A program made the position numbers and the translations under genes. Of a stretch of 53,675 nucleotides of DNA, positions 43,105 to 52,128 are shown piece by piece. Below the pieces are notes generated by a model. The model worked only from the letters and a program-made list of their open reading frames with translations. It had not been told where the DNA came from and did not search any database. How positions within the stretch are numbered: the first letter of the stretch is position 1; the number at the start of each line of letters is the position of its first letter. Source of the DNA: Nitrospira sp. UBA6493 (GTDB lineage: Bacteria > Nitrospirota > Nitrospiria > Nitrospirales > Nitrospiraceae); NCBI GenBank assembly GCA_002435325.1, contig DJMJ01000001.1:1-53675 (forward strand). The letters run 5' to 3'.

Positions 43105-44136
43105 ATGATCGATCTCCGCAGCGATACTGTCACCCTCCCCACCGAGGCCATGCGCAAAGCCATGGCGCGAGCTGAGGTTGGCGACGACGTCTACGGCGAA
43201 GACCCCACCGTTAATCGACTGCAAGACATGGCCGCTGCGCTGCTGGGCAAACGCGCGGCCCTCTTCGTGCCCTCCGGCACCATGGCGAACCAGCTTGCCA
43301 TTCGCGTCCATACCCAGCCTGGGCAGGAAGTGATTGTTGAGAGCACGGCCCACATTGTGCGCTACGAACAAGGCGCTGCTGGCGCCCTGGCGGGCGTGCA
43401 ATTGCATTGGGTGACGGGCGACCGCGGGATCATGACGGCGGATCAGGTCGAAGCAGCGATTCGTCCGAAAGATCCCTACAGCATCCCCACCGGATTGATC
43501 TGTCTCGAAAACACGCACAACAGCGGCGGCGGCACCATCTACTCCCTCTCCACCATCGAAAGGATTCGCGCCATCGCGACGAAACATGGGCTCCCCATGC
43601 ATCTTGACGGCGCGCGCCTGTTCAACGCCGTAGCCGCCACCACGCTGCCGCCCGCGACCTATGCGCAACATTTTGAAACCGTCTCCTTCTGCCTCTCAAA
43701 AGGCCTCGGCGCTCCGGCCGGCTCGCTCTTGGTTTCCAGCGACATCCAGCTCATAGACAAGGCCCGCCGCTTCCGCCGCATGTACGGCGGCGCGATGCGC
43801 CAGGCCGGGATATTTGCTGCAGCGGGCATCCATGCCCTCGACCACCATGCGACACGCTTGAAAGAGGATCACGATCACGCCAAACGGCTCGCGCGCGCCC
43901 TGTACCAGATGCCCGCCGTCCGCATCGCGCCGCAACATGTCGAAACCAATATCGTCATGTTCGAGATCCCCGGACATCGCCTCACACCCGCCGAACTGGT
44001 CGCACAGCTCAAGCAAGAGGGCCTGCTCATCCATACCGTCGGAGGCCACCGGTTCAGAGCCGTAACCCATCTCAATATCACCGCGAAACAGATCGACGAG
44101 GCCGTCGAGATCTTCGCGCGGGTCCTCGGCTCCTGA
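43105..44136 (+). CDS. ltaE: Low-specificity L-threonine aldolase
   Basis: PLP enzyme that splits threonine or allo-threonine into glycine and acetaldehyde. The start MIDLRSDTVTLPT at 43105 (343 aa) has CAGGAGGAG 5 bp upstream. PLP-binding Lys199 is in SFCLSKGLGAPAG; GDDVYGEDPT and PMHLDGARLFNA are also family marks. Whether L- or allo-threonine is preferred cannot be read. Confidence 0.93.
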   Translation: MIDLRSDTVTLPTEAMRKAMARAEVGDDVYGEDPTVNRLQDMAAALLGKRAALFVPSGTMANQLAIRVHTQPGQEVIVESTAHIVRYEQGAAGALAGVQLHWVTGDRGIMTADQVEAAIRPKDPYSIPTGLICLENTHNSGGGTIYSLSTIERIRAIATKHGLPMHLDGARLFNAVAATTLPPATYAQHFETVSFCLSKGLGAPAGSLLVSSDIQLIDKARRFRRMYGGAMRQAGIFAAAGIHALDHHATRLKEDHDHAKRLARALYQMPAVRIAPQHVETNIVMFEIPGHRLTPAELVAQLKQEGLLIHTVGGHRFRAVTHLNITAKQIDEAVEIFARVLGS

Positions 44137-44202
44137 GGCGCGTCCGTTGACACCTTCTGCAACGGTACCTACAATGTCAAATATTACCTATCGAGAGATC
44201 GC

Positions 44203-44427
44203 ATGCCGCTCCACATGGTGTCGTTTCAACAGATCAGCCGCATTCTCGATGTGACCGATGGGCTCGGCCTCAACCGGGAGTGGGTCGAAATCCCTCTCTC
44301 GCCGGAAAGCCCAGGCTTGGTGCGCAAACTGACCAACGGCAAGTTGGAAATCGTGGTCGATGCGGACCAGCCGTTCGACCAATGGCTCACCTCGCTTCCG
44401 GCTCAAATCCAGCAGGCACACGGATAA
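44203..44427 (+). CDS. Hypothetical protein before the nucleotidyltransferase (74 aa)
   Basis: Small soluble protein, unrecognised (GLNREWVEIPLSPESPGLVRKLTNGK in the middle). It ends 2 bp before the nucleotidyltransferase start, which suggests co-translation. Confidence 0.6.
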   Translation: MPLHMVSFQQISRILDVTDGLGLNREWVEIPLSPESPGLVRKLTNGKLEIVVDADQPFDQWLTSLPAQIQQAHG

Positions 44428-44429
44428 TT

Positions 44430-45215
44430 ATGGACTCGCACGTGTCAGCACCGATCCCTACGCGGGAAGAACTCAACGCCGAGCTGTTGGAGGTACCGGA
44501 ACCGCCTGAGCAACCGGCCACACCCGAGCCCCCAGGATTTGACGACAGCGTTGCGATCGCGCTCAAACATATCCGCGGGCGGCGCGGCGGCGACCTCGTC
44601 GGCATTCTCATGGTTGGCTCCGGCGCACGCCGCGCCATCACCCCGCACAGCGATATCGACTTGATCGCGCTGGTGAAAGGAGACCGGGAAGGGCATGAAA
44701 TCCTTCGAGCCGGCGAACGCCTGGTCGATATCCGTTACTATGGATACAAGCTCGTCGAGGACGAACTCGCCTATTCGTTCGTCCTGCCATCGATCCTGAG
44801 AAAAGCCCGCATCCTACACGACCACGATGGGACTAGCGCCACCCTGGTCGAGAAAGCCAGCCAGAGATTCCGAAAAGGGCCGCCCCCCACCTCCATGAAC
44901 GAACAGATCCGCATCAAAGCTGAATGCCTCCACTGGCTGGGTAAAGCCCAAGACGTCCTGGATAAACCGGCGCTGGCTCAATACCTGCTCAATACATTTT
45001 TTGAGGAGTCCACCCAGGCCTTCTTTCGCATTCGAGGGTTCTGGCTGACCGCTCCAGTGGATATCCATCGCTTTATGTCATCCCGCGAACCGGCGCTCGC
45101 CGATCTGGCCGCCCGATTCCTCCTCGCCTCCAACGTGGCCGACCAGCTCAACTTTGGGCGGCAATTTGCCGATTTACTCTTTAAGGACATCCCGAACCCG
45201 GCACGAATCGACTAA
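44430..45215 (+). CDS. Nucleotidyltransferase-domain protein
   Basis: 261 aa. The pol-beta-type nucleotidyltransferase core has GSGARRAITPHSDIDL (metal Asp pair) and a third Asp in ERLVDIRYYG. The N-terminal 35 residues are Pro/Glu-rich. The C-terminal half is all helical (LHWLGKAQDVLDKPALAQY) and resembles the HEPN-type or kanamycin-nucleotidyltransferase helical domains. Substrate unknown. A relation to MNT-HEPN toxin systems was considered but there is no separate HEPN gene; the 74-aa neighbour does not look like one. Confidence 0.75.
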   Translation: MDSHVSAPIPTREELNAELLEVPEPPEQPATPEPPGFDDSVAIALKHIRGRRGGDLVGILMVGSGARRAITPHSDIDLIALVKGDREGHEILRAGERLVDIRYYGYKLVEDELAYSFVLPSILRKARILHDHDGTSATLVEKASQRFRKGPPPTSMNEQIRIKAECLHWLGKAQDVLDKPALAQYLLNTFFEESTQAFFRIRGFWLTAPVDIHRFMSSREPALADLAARFLLASNVADQLNFGRQFADLLFKDIPNPARID

Positions 45216-45354
45216 GACCGTCGTGCACTGAACGAATATCGCGTTTTTGTCCTGTACCACTGAAGCGTCACCGGGAGCGGACCCGCGCCGCGGATTGTCC
45301 ACTCAAGCGATCGCGCCACCCAGCCGTCAACTTTATGTGAGCGAAGGAGCTGCC

Positions 45355-46248
45355 ATGGAACTCGGATTCATTGGGCTCGGCAAGATGGGTATGAACATGG
45401 TCACGCGATTACGCCGCGACCAGCACCGCGTGGTCGTCTTCGACCGATCGCAGGACTTGATCAAGCAAGCCGAAAGCCAGGGCTGCATCGCCTCGTCCTC
45501 GCTCGCCGATCTCGTCGGCAAACTCAACGCTCCGCGAACGGTCTGGATCATGGTGCCATCGGGGGCACCGACGGAGGAGACCGTTCACGCCGTAGCGGCT
45601 CTGCTCCATCCAGGCGACACCATCATCGACGGCGGGAATACCCGTTTCCATGATGATGTCCGTCGAGCCGCTGAGCTCAAAGCCAGACAGATCCATTATG
45701 TCGATGCCGGCACCAGCGGCGGCGTCTGGGGTCTGAAAGTCGGCTACTGCCTCATGGTCGGTGGAGAAGAGGCGCCCGTCACGCGACTCGCACCGATCTT
45801 CACGACACTCGCGCCAGAAAACGGCTGGGCCCATGTCGGCGGCCACGGCGCGGGGCACTATGTGAAGATGGTGCACAACGGCATCGAGTACAGCATGATG
45901 CAGGGCTATGCCGAAGGGTTTGAGCTGATGTCCAAGAGTGAATACAACTTTGACCTGGGCAGGATCGCCGACTTGTGGATGCACGGAAGCGTGGTGCGCT
46001 CGTGGCTCTTAGAGCTGGCGGTCAGCGCGCTCAAAGACGACCCGAAACTGGAGAAGCTCAAAGGCTTCGTGCAGGACTCTGGCGAAGGCCGCTGGATGAT
46101 CGCCGACGCCATCGAAAAAGATGTCCCGGTCCCGACGCTGACGACCGCCCTCTTTACCCGGTTCCGGTCGCGGCAGGAACAATCCTTCGCCGAGAAAATG
46201 CTGGCGGCGCTGCGGAATGCCTTCGGCGGCCACGCCGTCCGTCGGTAA
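45355..46248 (+). CDS. gnd: 6-phosphogluconate dehydrogenase (decarboxylating), short form
   Basis: Oxidises 6-phosphogluconate to ribulose 5-phosphate and CO2. Rossmann start ELGFIGLGKMGMNMV, then DAGTSGGVWGLKVGYCLMVGG, and the catalytic GHGAGHYVKMVHNGIEY with Lys171. The 297-aa length marks the GndA/YqeC-type short enzyme, often NAD-linked, rather than the 470-aa enterobacterial form. AAGGAG lies 6 bp before the ATG; upstream in-frame starts are not needed. zwf follows after 30 bp. Confidence 0.93.
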   Translation: MELGFIGLGKMGMNMVTRLRRDQHRVVVFDRSQDLIKQAESQGCIASSSLADLVGKLNAPRTVWIMVPSGAPTEETVHAVAALLHPGDTIIDGGNTRFHDDVRRAAELKARQIHYVDAGTSGGVWGLKVGYCLMVGGEEAPVTRLAPIFTTLAPENGWAHVGGHGAGHYVKMVHNGIEYSMMQGYAEGFELMSKSEYNFDLGRIADLWMHGSVVRSWLLELAVSALKDDPKLEKLKGFVQDSGEGRWMIADAIEKDVPVPTLTTALFTRFRSRQEQSFAEKMLAALRNAFGGHAVRR

Positions 46249-46278
46249 TCACAATGATCCTATTCCAGAAGAAGTAAC

Positions 46279-47823
46279 ATGGCACCTGCGAACCAACGGA
46301 TCGAAATAAGCCCGTCTCAGGAGACTGTGCCTCCCGTCGAGCCCAGCACGCTGGTCATTTTCGGCGGATCGGGCGATCTCGCCAAACGCCGCTTGATCCC
46401 TGCACTCTATAACCTGCTCCTCGACGGCCTCATGCCGTCAAATTATGTCGTGCTCGGGCTCGGCCGCACACCGATGAGCGACGACGAGTTCCGCTCCGCC
46501 GTTCGCGATGGAGTTATAAAACATTCCCGCCAGGCCTTGATTGAAGAGACATGGGATACGTTCGCCCGCCATTTGTTCTACATGGCCGGAGAAAATGACG
46601 ACCCGAAAACCTACGTCCGGCTCAAAGCCCGTGCAGAAGCACTCGAACAGACCTTCCGCCTGCCGGGAAATCGCATCTTCTATCTCAGCATCCCGCCCAG
46701 TTCTTTTACGCCCGTGTGTGAAGGCCTCTCGAGCTCAGGCGCCGCCGTCAAAGCCAATGGCCATAGCCCGTATGCCCGTATCATCGTGGAAAAGCCGGTC
46801 GGCCGCGATTTGACCTCAGCGAAAGCAATCAATGCCGTGACCGGACGCGTGTTCGACGAATCGCAAATCTTTCGTATCGATCACTATCTCGGCAAAGAGA
46901 CCGTGCAGAACCTCATGGTCGTGCGCTTTGCCAACAGCATCTTCGAGCCGATCTGGAACCGCAAGTATATCGACCACGTGCAAATCACTGTCAGCGAAGC
47001 GGAAGGGGTCGGCACGAGAGCCAGCTACTATGAAGAAGCAGGCGCCTTACGCGACATGGTCCAGAACCATCTCCTCCAATTGCTCTGTCTCGTGGCCATG
47101 GAACCGCCGTATTCGCTCGACCCAGATGTCGTCCGCAATGCCAAGATGGAAGTGCTCCGATGCCTGCGTCCCATCGCAGGGAAAGACGTCGAGAATTTCA
47201 CAGTCCGAGCTCAATACACCGAAGGCACCGCCCATGGCCAGCCTGTGCCGGGCTATCGACGTGAACATGGCGTGAATGCCAATTCGACCACGGAAACCTA
47301 TGTCGCCCTGAAATGCTTCGTTGAAAACTGGCGCTGGGCCGGTGTGCCATTCTATCTGCGCACAGGGAAGGCCTTGCCGCTACGCGCAAGCGAGATCGCG
47401 GTGCAATTTAAAGAGATTCCGCAAATTCTCTTCAATACCAATGCCCAATCCCCGCAGGCCCCCAACGTCCTGACTCTCCGTATTCAGCCGGAAGAAGGCC
47501 TGTCATTACGTATCGTCTCGCGGGTGCCAGGGACCAGAGCGCAAACACATCCAGTCGAGATGAATTTCAAATATGGGGAAGCATTCGGCAGACCCTCTCC
47601 CGAAGCCTACGAGCGGCTGCTCTTAGACGTCATGGCCGGGGATGCATCACGCTTCATGCGCCGCGACGCTGTGGAGGCTTCCTGGGCCTGGATTACGCAG
47701 ATCCTTGAAGGGTGGCAACAATCCGGACAACGCTGGCTCCCTGAATATCAAGCCGGCACCTGGGGACCGGTCGAGGCCGACCGCCTCATTCAACATGATG
47801 GCCGGGTCTGGCGGACACTATAG
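46279..47823 (+). CDS. zwf: Glucose-6-phosphate 1-dehydrogenase
   Basis: First step of the oxidative pentose phosphate pathway, giving NADPH and 6-phosphogluconolactone. The active-site signature RIDHYLGKE (Asp201, His202) and the N-terminal dinucleotide loop IFGGSGDLAKRRL are intact. 514 aa, full length. It forms a unit with gnd upstream; the lactonase (pgl) is not between or after them. A 441-bp gap follows. Confidence 0.95.
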   Translation: MAPANQRIEISPSQETVPPVEPSTLVIFGGSGDLAKRRLIPALYNLLLDGLMPSNYVVLGLGRTPMSDDEFRSAVRDGVIKHSRQALIEETWDTFARHLFYMAGENDDPKTYVRLKARAEALEQTFRLPGNRIFYLSIPPSSFTPVCEGLSSSGAAVKANGHSPYARIIVEKPVGRDLTSAKAINAVTGRVFDESQIFRIDHYLGKETVQNLMVVRFANSIFEPIWNRKYIDHVQITVSEAEGVGTRASYYEEAGALRDMVQNHLLQLLCLVAMEPPYSLDPDVVRNAKMEVLRCLRPIAGKDVENFTVRAQYTEGTAHGQPVPGYRREHGVNANSTTETYVALKCFVENWRWAGVPFYLRTGKALPLRASEIAVQFKEIPQILFNTNAQSPQAPNVLTLRIQPEEGLSLRIVSRVPGTRAQTHPVEMNFKYGEAFGRPSPEAYERLLLDVMAGDASRFMRRDAVEASWAWITQILEGWQQSGQRWLPEYQAGTWGPVEADRLIQHDGRVWRTL

Positions 47824-48102
47824 ATATAAACAACTACTACCCTGCTACGCACAGCTCTCTCGACTTACTCAGGTCTCTGCTTGAACCATATGTAGGCGAG
47901 AGAAACCAAAGCCGTCAGCCGCACCTCGTTCCTTCCCGTCATATCTGTAGGCAAATCAGTGCATCGCCTATCCTGCGAGAAATAAAGGGATTGACTGCAT
48001 AATCCGTCCAAATTTCCTACGGTGTCTCATCCATCGCAACAACCTTTTCTCTATTCCGTTTATTTTCCTTGTATTTTTATCTTATTAGTCCCCAGCTAGC
48101 GA

Positions 48103-48118
48103 TGGCACACGGTTTGCT
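48103..48118 (+). promoter_or_regulatory. Sigma-54 (RpoN) promoter
   Basis: TGGCAC (48103-48108), five bases, TTGCT (48114-48118). The GG (-24) and GC (-12) pairs are exactly 10 bases apart, as required. Transcription would start near 48129, leaving a leader of about 136 bases. RpoN promoters need an enhancer-binding activator; its site was not identified. Confidence 0.75.
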
Positions 48119-48128
48119 TTATGCCACC

Positions 48129-48264
48129 GTGAAGGGGTGAATAGCTCCCCTTTTCGGATCGCTGAGTCTGTTGTGCAATCAGACATCCTCGCGTCTTTTT
48201 GAGAAGTTGCCTTCTCCGGGAAGGGTGTGCCCACTGCCGGGAAATACAAAAGAGGAGTGCCAGC
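48129..48264 (+). promoter_or_regulatory. Structured 5' leader of the FN3/BACON gene
   Basis: Four short hairpins lie in order: AAGGGG/CCCCTT (48132-48152), GTCTG/CAGAC (48166-48184), GAGAAG/CTTCTC (48201-48216), and a CCGG/CCGG plus GGG/CCC hairpin just before the ribosome site. It does not match the c-di-GMP-I riboswitch consensus as I know it. It may be an undescribed regulatory leader. Confidence 0.4.
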
Positions 48265-48927
48265 ATGAACTGGATCAAAACCTTCGCTGCTATTTTTACA
48301 TTGTGCTCTAGTACTGCCTGGGGTGCCACATTGACGTGGGACGCCAACAGTGAATCAGATATGGCAGGGTATCGCGTGTATCAATGCATTCAGCTCCCCT
48401 GCACACGAACATCCGGCAACGCGGCCTCTCTCGCCACCTTAGGAACAGTGACTAGTTACAATATCGGGACGCCATCCGCAATTCGGTATTTCTTTGTCAC
48501 GGCATATGATACGTCCAATCTTGAGTCAAACGAGAGCGCAGTTGTGACCTACACTCCTCCCCCAGTGACGCCAGTCATCGGGGTAACTCCGATAAGCCTC
48601 TCCTTCGCTGCGATTATGGGTGGGGCCAACCCAGCAGCGCAGACCTTCAGCATCAGCAACTCGGGAGGCGGCACCCTCAGCTGGAGCGTAAGTGACAATG
48701 CCGCCTGGTTGAGTCTGAGTCCGACCGCTGGCACAGGGAATGGTGTTGTGACGGTAAGTGTGAACACCGGCACCTTGGCCGCCGGGACTTACAATGGATC
48801 TATCACGATCAATGCTACCGGGGCCCCCTCCGTCACCCTACCGGTGACGGTTACCGTCAATGCGGCACCCATTACGTATAGCACCCCACCGACTCCAAAA
48901 GGCCTGCGGTTAGGTTGGTTTAAGTAG
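48265..48927 (+). CDS. Secreted FN3/BACON-type protein (220 aa)
   Basis: Signal peptide MNWIKTFAAIFTLCSSTAWG; then a fibronectin type III domain (about 22-110; LTWDANSESDMAGYRVYQC with a CIQLPC Cys pair, and YFFVTAYDTSNLESNES). A BACON-type beta domain follows (about 115-205; ISLSFAAIMGG, TFSISNSGGGTLSWSVSDNAAWLSLSP, GTLAAGTYNGSI). The C-terminus is short and basic (GLRLGWFK), with no PEP-CTERM anchor. AGAGGAG precedes the ATG. Extracellular binding or matrix role is inferred from the domains and from RpoN control, which in other bacteria is used for exopolysaccharide-linked proteins. Confidence 0.85.
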   Translation: MNWIKTFAAIFTLCSSTAWGATLTWDANSESDMAGYRVYQCIQLPCTRTSGNAASLATLGTVTSYNIGTPSAIRYFFVTAYDTSNLESNESAVVTYTPPPVTPVIGVTPISLSFAAIMGGANPAAQTFSISNSGGGTLSWSVSDNAAWLSLSPTAGTGNGVVTVSVNTGTLAAGTYNGSITINATGAPSVTLPVTVTVNAAPITYSTPPTPKGLRLGWFK

Positions 48928-49241
48928 GATTTATCAGTACGGATATGACTTGTTCGCAGGAGGCGACGAAAATCTCACACCCCCACAGCATGTGATGAGT
49001 ACTGTTCGCTAACCAACAGACTTTTTATCTATCTGATCTGTCTGGCTATTTGAACCAGACAGATCAGATGATTCAGGTCATCACATCCCGTTAGCCGCTC
49101 AACCAACTAGCCACCCAATAATCTGCGAGTCCTCATGGATTGCTGGCCCGAAGCACAACGTTCCTTTAGGAGGACAGGATTTTCACCGCATCCTCAGAAT
49201 AATAACAATGACTGCGCCTGGTAAATCTTCTAGCCTCCCTC
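48928..49241. other. Gap between convergent genes
   Basis: 314 bases, no gene. It holds the 15-bp hairpin listed next. Confidence 0.4.
49031..49069. terminator. 15-bp perfect hairpin between convergent genes
   Basis: ATCTGATCTGTCTGG (49031-49045) pairs fully with 49055-49069 across a 9-base loop. A T-run lies before it on the + strand, so as written neither strand has the usual U-tail after the stem. A shared terminator is likely from position, but not by the standard pattern. Confidence 0.4.
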
Positions 49242-49565
49242 TCAGCTGAGAGCTAACTGCTTCCAAATCTCCTCCTTCGTTCCCAATCCTCCGATGAACC
49301 GCTCAAACGATCCCTCGCGATAGAGGGCCAGGGCCGGAAGCGAAGTGATTTCGAGCTCAGCGGGGATCTGAAAATTCTCATCGATATTCATGGTCAGGAC
49401 CAAAACCTTGTCTCCGAGTTCGCCCTTCAGCGCCTCCAGCTCTTTCATCAACACACGGCAATGACCGCAATTCGGCTTCCAGAACTCGACCAACACTGGC
49501 ACGGTGGCGCGCTCGACCGCTCGGTCAAAATCCGCATCGGTCACCCATTGGAGTCGTGATGACAT
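49242..49565 (-). CDS. Thioredoxin-like protein with CGHC active site (107 aa)
   Basis: Thioredoxin fold with VLVEFWKPNCGHCRVL: Cys33 and Cys36, with His in place of the usual Pro, as in protein disulfide isomerase and with Asn for the usual Trp before it. The cis-Pro loop is SLPALALY. No signal peptide, so it acts in the cytoplasm. His at this site makes the protein more oxidising in studied enzymes. It lies 2 bp after the SGNH hydrolase. Confidence 0.88.
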   Translation of the reverse strand: MSSRLQWVTDADFDRAVERATVPVLVEFWKPNCGHCRVLMKELEALKGELGDKVLVLTMNIDENFQIPAELEITSLPALALYREGSFERFIGGLGTKEEIWKQLALS

Positions 49566-49567
49566 CG

Positions 49568-50212
49568 TTATGACAATTGCGGCGACAACACAGGCTGCAA
49601 GACTTGCCGATAGACGAGATCGGCAAAAAGACGATAGCCCGCCGTGCTGAGGTGGAGCCCGTCGTTGGAATACTCCCGGGCCAGCAGATTGGTGCCGGAT
49701 TCGGCAGTTGCGGCAAACAGGTCGATGACCTGAAGAGTCTTCGTCCCGGCGTATGCACCGATCAATGTGTTGAGCTCAACGCGTCGAGCTAAGTGACCCG
49801 CCACCCACTCCTGCCCCTCGCGGCTGGTACAAGCGTCTTCGACCCGCAAGGACGGCACCGTGACTGGAACCGGCACCCCGCCGGTGGCGAGTGTCTGCTC
49901 ATACATCTTAACGAGGTTACGCATAATCTCAGCCGGTGGTCCGTTCCATCCCAAGTCGTTGGTCCCACCTAAAATCACGACATAATGCGGCTTATGCGCC
50001 AATACATCCTGCTGAAACCGCATGAGCATTTCAGCGGTTAGCTCCCCACAGATTCCGCTGACTCGCACCTGCCCGGCTTGTCCAATCCTCTGTTGCACCC
50101 AATCGCCATATGGCGTGGACTGACCTCGGGGATTGTCCCTCGTCGGGGACTGAAACCCAGCAGTGAGGCTGTCACCAAAACAGATAATGCGGATAGGGGA
50201 GTTCGAATTCAT
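49568..50212 (-). CDS. GDSL/SGNH-type esterase (214 aa)
   Basis: Four family blocks are visible: block I FGDSLTAG (catalytic Ser), block II Gly in SGICGELTAE, block III GGTND, and block V DGLHLS (Asp and His). It resembles TesA/arylesterase proteins. The ATG at 50212 starts just before the first strand (IRIICFGDS); the open frame extends 73 codons further but that part is unlike the family. No signal peptide, so cytoplasmic or leaderless. The thioredoxin-like gene follows at once. Confidence 0.9.
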   Translation of the reverse strand: MNSNSPIRIICFGDSLTAGFQSPTRDNPRGQSTPYGDWVQQRIGQAGQVRVSGICGELTAEMLMRFQQDVLAHKPHYVVILGGTNDLGWNGPPAEIMRNLVKMYEQTLATGGVPVPVTVPSLRVEDACTSREGQEWVAGHLARRVELNTLIGAYAGTKTLQVIDLFAATAESGTNLLAREYSNDGLHLSTAGYRLFADLVYRQVLQPVLSPQLS

Positions 50213-50341
50213 AGGTACGCGATTGTACCGGCCACGATTCCCTCTGACAAGCAACAAGATGGCATCGCTCCTCATCCCTTCCTCTAGTCGATAATGCCGA
50301 TTTTCTTGACGATTTATCGATGTCCCGATAAGTCTACTACT

Positions 50342-52093
50342 ATGTCCGAATTGAAAGTTGCCCAACAAATGATGGCCGCCGCCGTGGCGGCAAAACCGCA
50401 GGCAGCCCCTGAAGTGACCTCGGTGGTCCAACTGCTTAAATCATTGGACCGCGCATCGAAAAATATCCGAACGTTTGGCTTTCGAAACAGTGTCGCGCAA
50501 AAGTTTTTCAGTCAATTTTATACCGAGTTGACCACCCATCTCGCCCGCTTCGACATATTAACTTTTCTCGTGCAGCGAGACGGGCTCTATCTCCATGACC
50601 AGCTGGTCTATAGCTCCCAGACCACCGAGGCCGGTGAGAACTTCGCCTTTACCCTCTATAGCGATGGCATCCGCGAGCTGACACTGCATCCCGACATCAC
50701 AGAAGAAGATGTGCTCTTCTTTTTCGAAGCCTTATGGAACACCTCCGCCACTGGCGAGTTGGAAGACGATGACATCGTCACGCGCCTGTGGACCAAAAAT
50801 CTCCCCACGATTACGATCGTCACCGCCGATGAAGTGATGAAAGTGTCAGACACCGACACCATCCTGACACCGCAAGCACAAACCCCGCTGGAAGCCTCGC
50901 TTCGGGACATCCTCACCGACGCTCGCGCGGCAAAAGTCACCGACACACAACAAGGGCAGCCACAGAAACCTCGCCTGACCTCCGGCATCATGGGATATGA
51001 GGTGTCTGAATTTGAATTGGCGGCACTCGAACGCGATATTGCGGCCGAGTCAGCCCGCAACAGTGCCTCCTATGTCCTCGAGATCTTCAGTGCGGTTCTC
51101 TCGTCAGAACGGTCCCCTGTCTTGCTGAGTAAAGTACTCGACATCTATGACGGTGTCCTGATTTCGCTGTTTCAAGGCGGACACTGGAGACTCGCGGAGC
51201 AGGTCCTCAGTCTTTTAGGCGATGCCGATGCCATGCGCCAGGACTTGACGCCGGAGCACCGAGAGAAAATCAACGTGCTACTGGAGCAAATCGGGAAACC
51301 GGAGCGCGTGAATCTGATCGAACGATATCTCAATACGACAGAGGAGCCCAGTGTGGATGGGCTGCAGTCCGTACTTCTCATGATGAAGCCCTCGGCGATT
51401 CCCGCCCTTTGCACACTGCTTGGCAATCTGGAATACAGTACGCATCAAACATTACTCTGCAGCGTCTTATCCGATCTCGCAAAAGAGGCCCCGGACATGT
51501 TGGCGCGCCACCTCACCAACCGAAATCCGGCGCTTGTGCGCAACCTCTTGAGTATCATTGCCCAGTGGAATATTCCCAGTCTGGCAGACAGTGTCGAGAA
51601 AATTATCCGATACCCTGATCCGCTTATCAGGCGCGAGGTGATCCGAACGCTTTCGACCCTCAGACCATCAGGCAGCGGAGCCAAGATCGTCCCCCTCTTA
51701 AACGACCAGGATGAAGCCGTACGCCTCGCCGCGCTCAAACCGCTGCTGACAGGCCATTACACCGCCCCGTTTTCGATCTGGGAGCCGATCGTCACAACAG
51801 AAACCTTTGTCGAACGCCCACCCGCAGAGCGGCGCAATATTTTTCATGCCATGCGCGCAACAGCCGGAGACGACGCCGTCCCATTTTGGAGAAATTCGCT
51901 CACAGAGTGGGGATGGACGAATCGCAAAAAAAAGGAAGAGCTGGCGCTCCTGGCCATCGATGCGCTCGGGAAACTTGGAACGCCGGCCGCGCAGGAGGCG
52001 CTTCAAACTGGGGCCGATAAAGGCACGGCAACGATCAAGAAAGCCTGCGCGACCGCGCTGGCCAATATAACCACACACACGGATACGCCCTAG
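50342..52093 (+). CDS. HEAT-repeat protein (583 aa)
   Basis: The C-terminal half has HEAT-like helical repeats (PSLADSVEKIIRYPDPLIRREVIRTL, then LLNDQDEAVRLAALKPLL). The N-terminal ~120 residues form a separate domain (FGFRNSVAQKFFSQFYTEL, LYLHDQLVY, GIRELTLHPDITEEDVLFFFEAL) that resembles the N-terminus of the HD-GYP protein next door. The ATG at 50342 is chosen; another at 50294 has no ribosome site either. Pairs with the HD-GYP gene 35 bp downstream. Confidence 0.75.
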   Translation: MSELKVAQQMMAAAVAAKPQAAPEVTSVVQLLKSLDRASKNIRTFGFRNSVAQKFFSQFYTELTTHLARFDILTFLVQRDGLYLHDQLVYSSQTTEAGENFAFTLYSDGIRELTLHPDITEEDVLFFFEALWNTSATGELEDDDIVTRLWTKNLPTITIVTADEVMKVSDTDTILTPQAQTPLEASLRDILTDARAAKVTDTQQGQPQKPRLTSGIMGYEVSEFELAALERDIAAESARNSASYVLEIFSAVLSSERSPVLLSKVLDIYDGVLISLFQGGHWRLAEQVLSLLGDADAMRQDLTPEHREKINVLLEQIGKPERVNLIERYLNTTEEPSVDGLQSVLLMMKPSAIPALCTLLGNLEYSTHQTLLCSVLSDLAKEAPDMLARHLTNRNPALVRNLLSIIAQWNIPSLADSVEKIIRYPDPLIRREVIRTLSTLRPSGSGAKIVPLLNDQDEAVRLAALKPLLTGHYTAPFSIWEPIVTTETFVERPPAERRNIFHAMRATAGDDAVPFWRNSLTEWGWTNRKKKEELALLAIDALGKLGTPAAQEALQTGADKGTATIKKACATALANITTHTDTP

Positions 52094-52128
52094 TACACAA
52101 ACTACTTTATCCTGCGAGGACTCATTCC

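Larger units (their letters stand above)
47824..48264. other. zwf-FN3 gap holding a sigma-54 promoter and leader
   Basis: 441 bases without a gene. The first 275 bases are AT-richer and unassigned; the right part holds the promoter and leader listed next. Confidence 0.5.

Noticed and set aside
44203..45215. Toxin-antitoxin (MNT-HEPN) pair
   Set aside because: The nucleotidyltransferase is large with its own helical domain, and the 74-aa neighbour lacks the HEPN RxxxxxH motif.
48096..48347. 83-codon - strand frame over the sigma-54 leader
   Set aside because: It runs against the promoter, leader and signal peptide of the FN3/BACON gene; no ribosome site.
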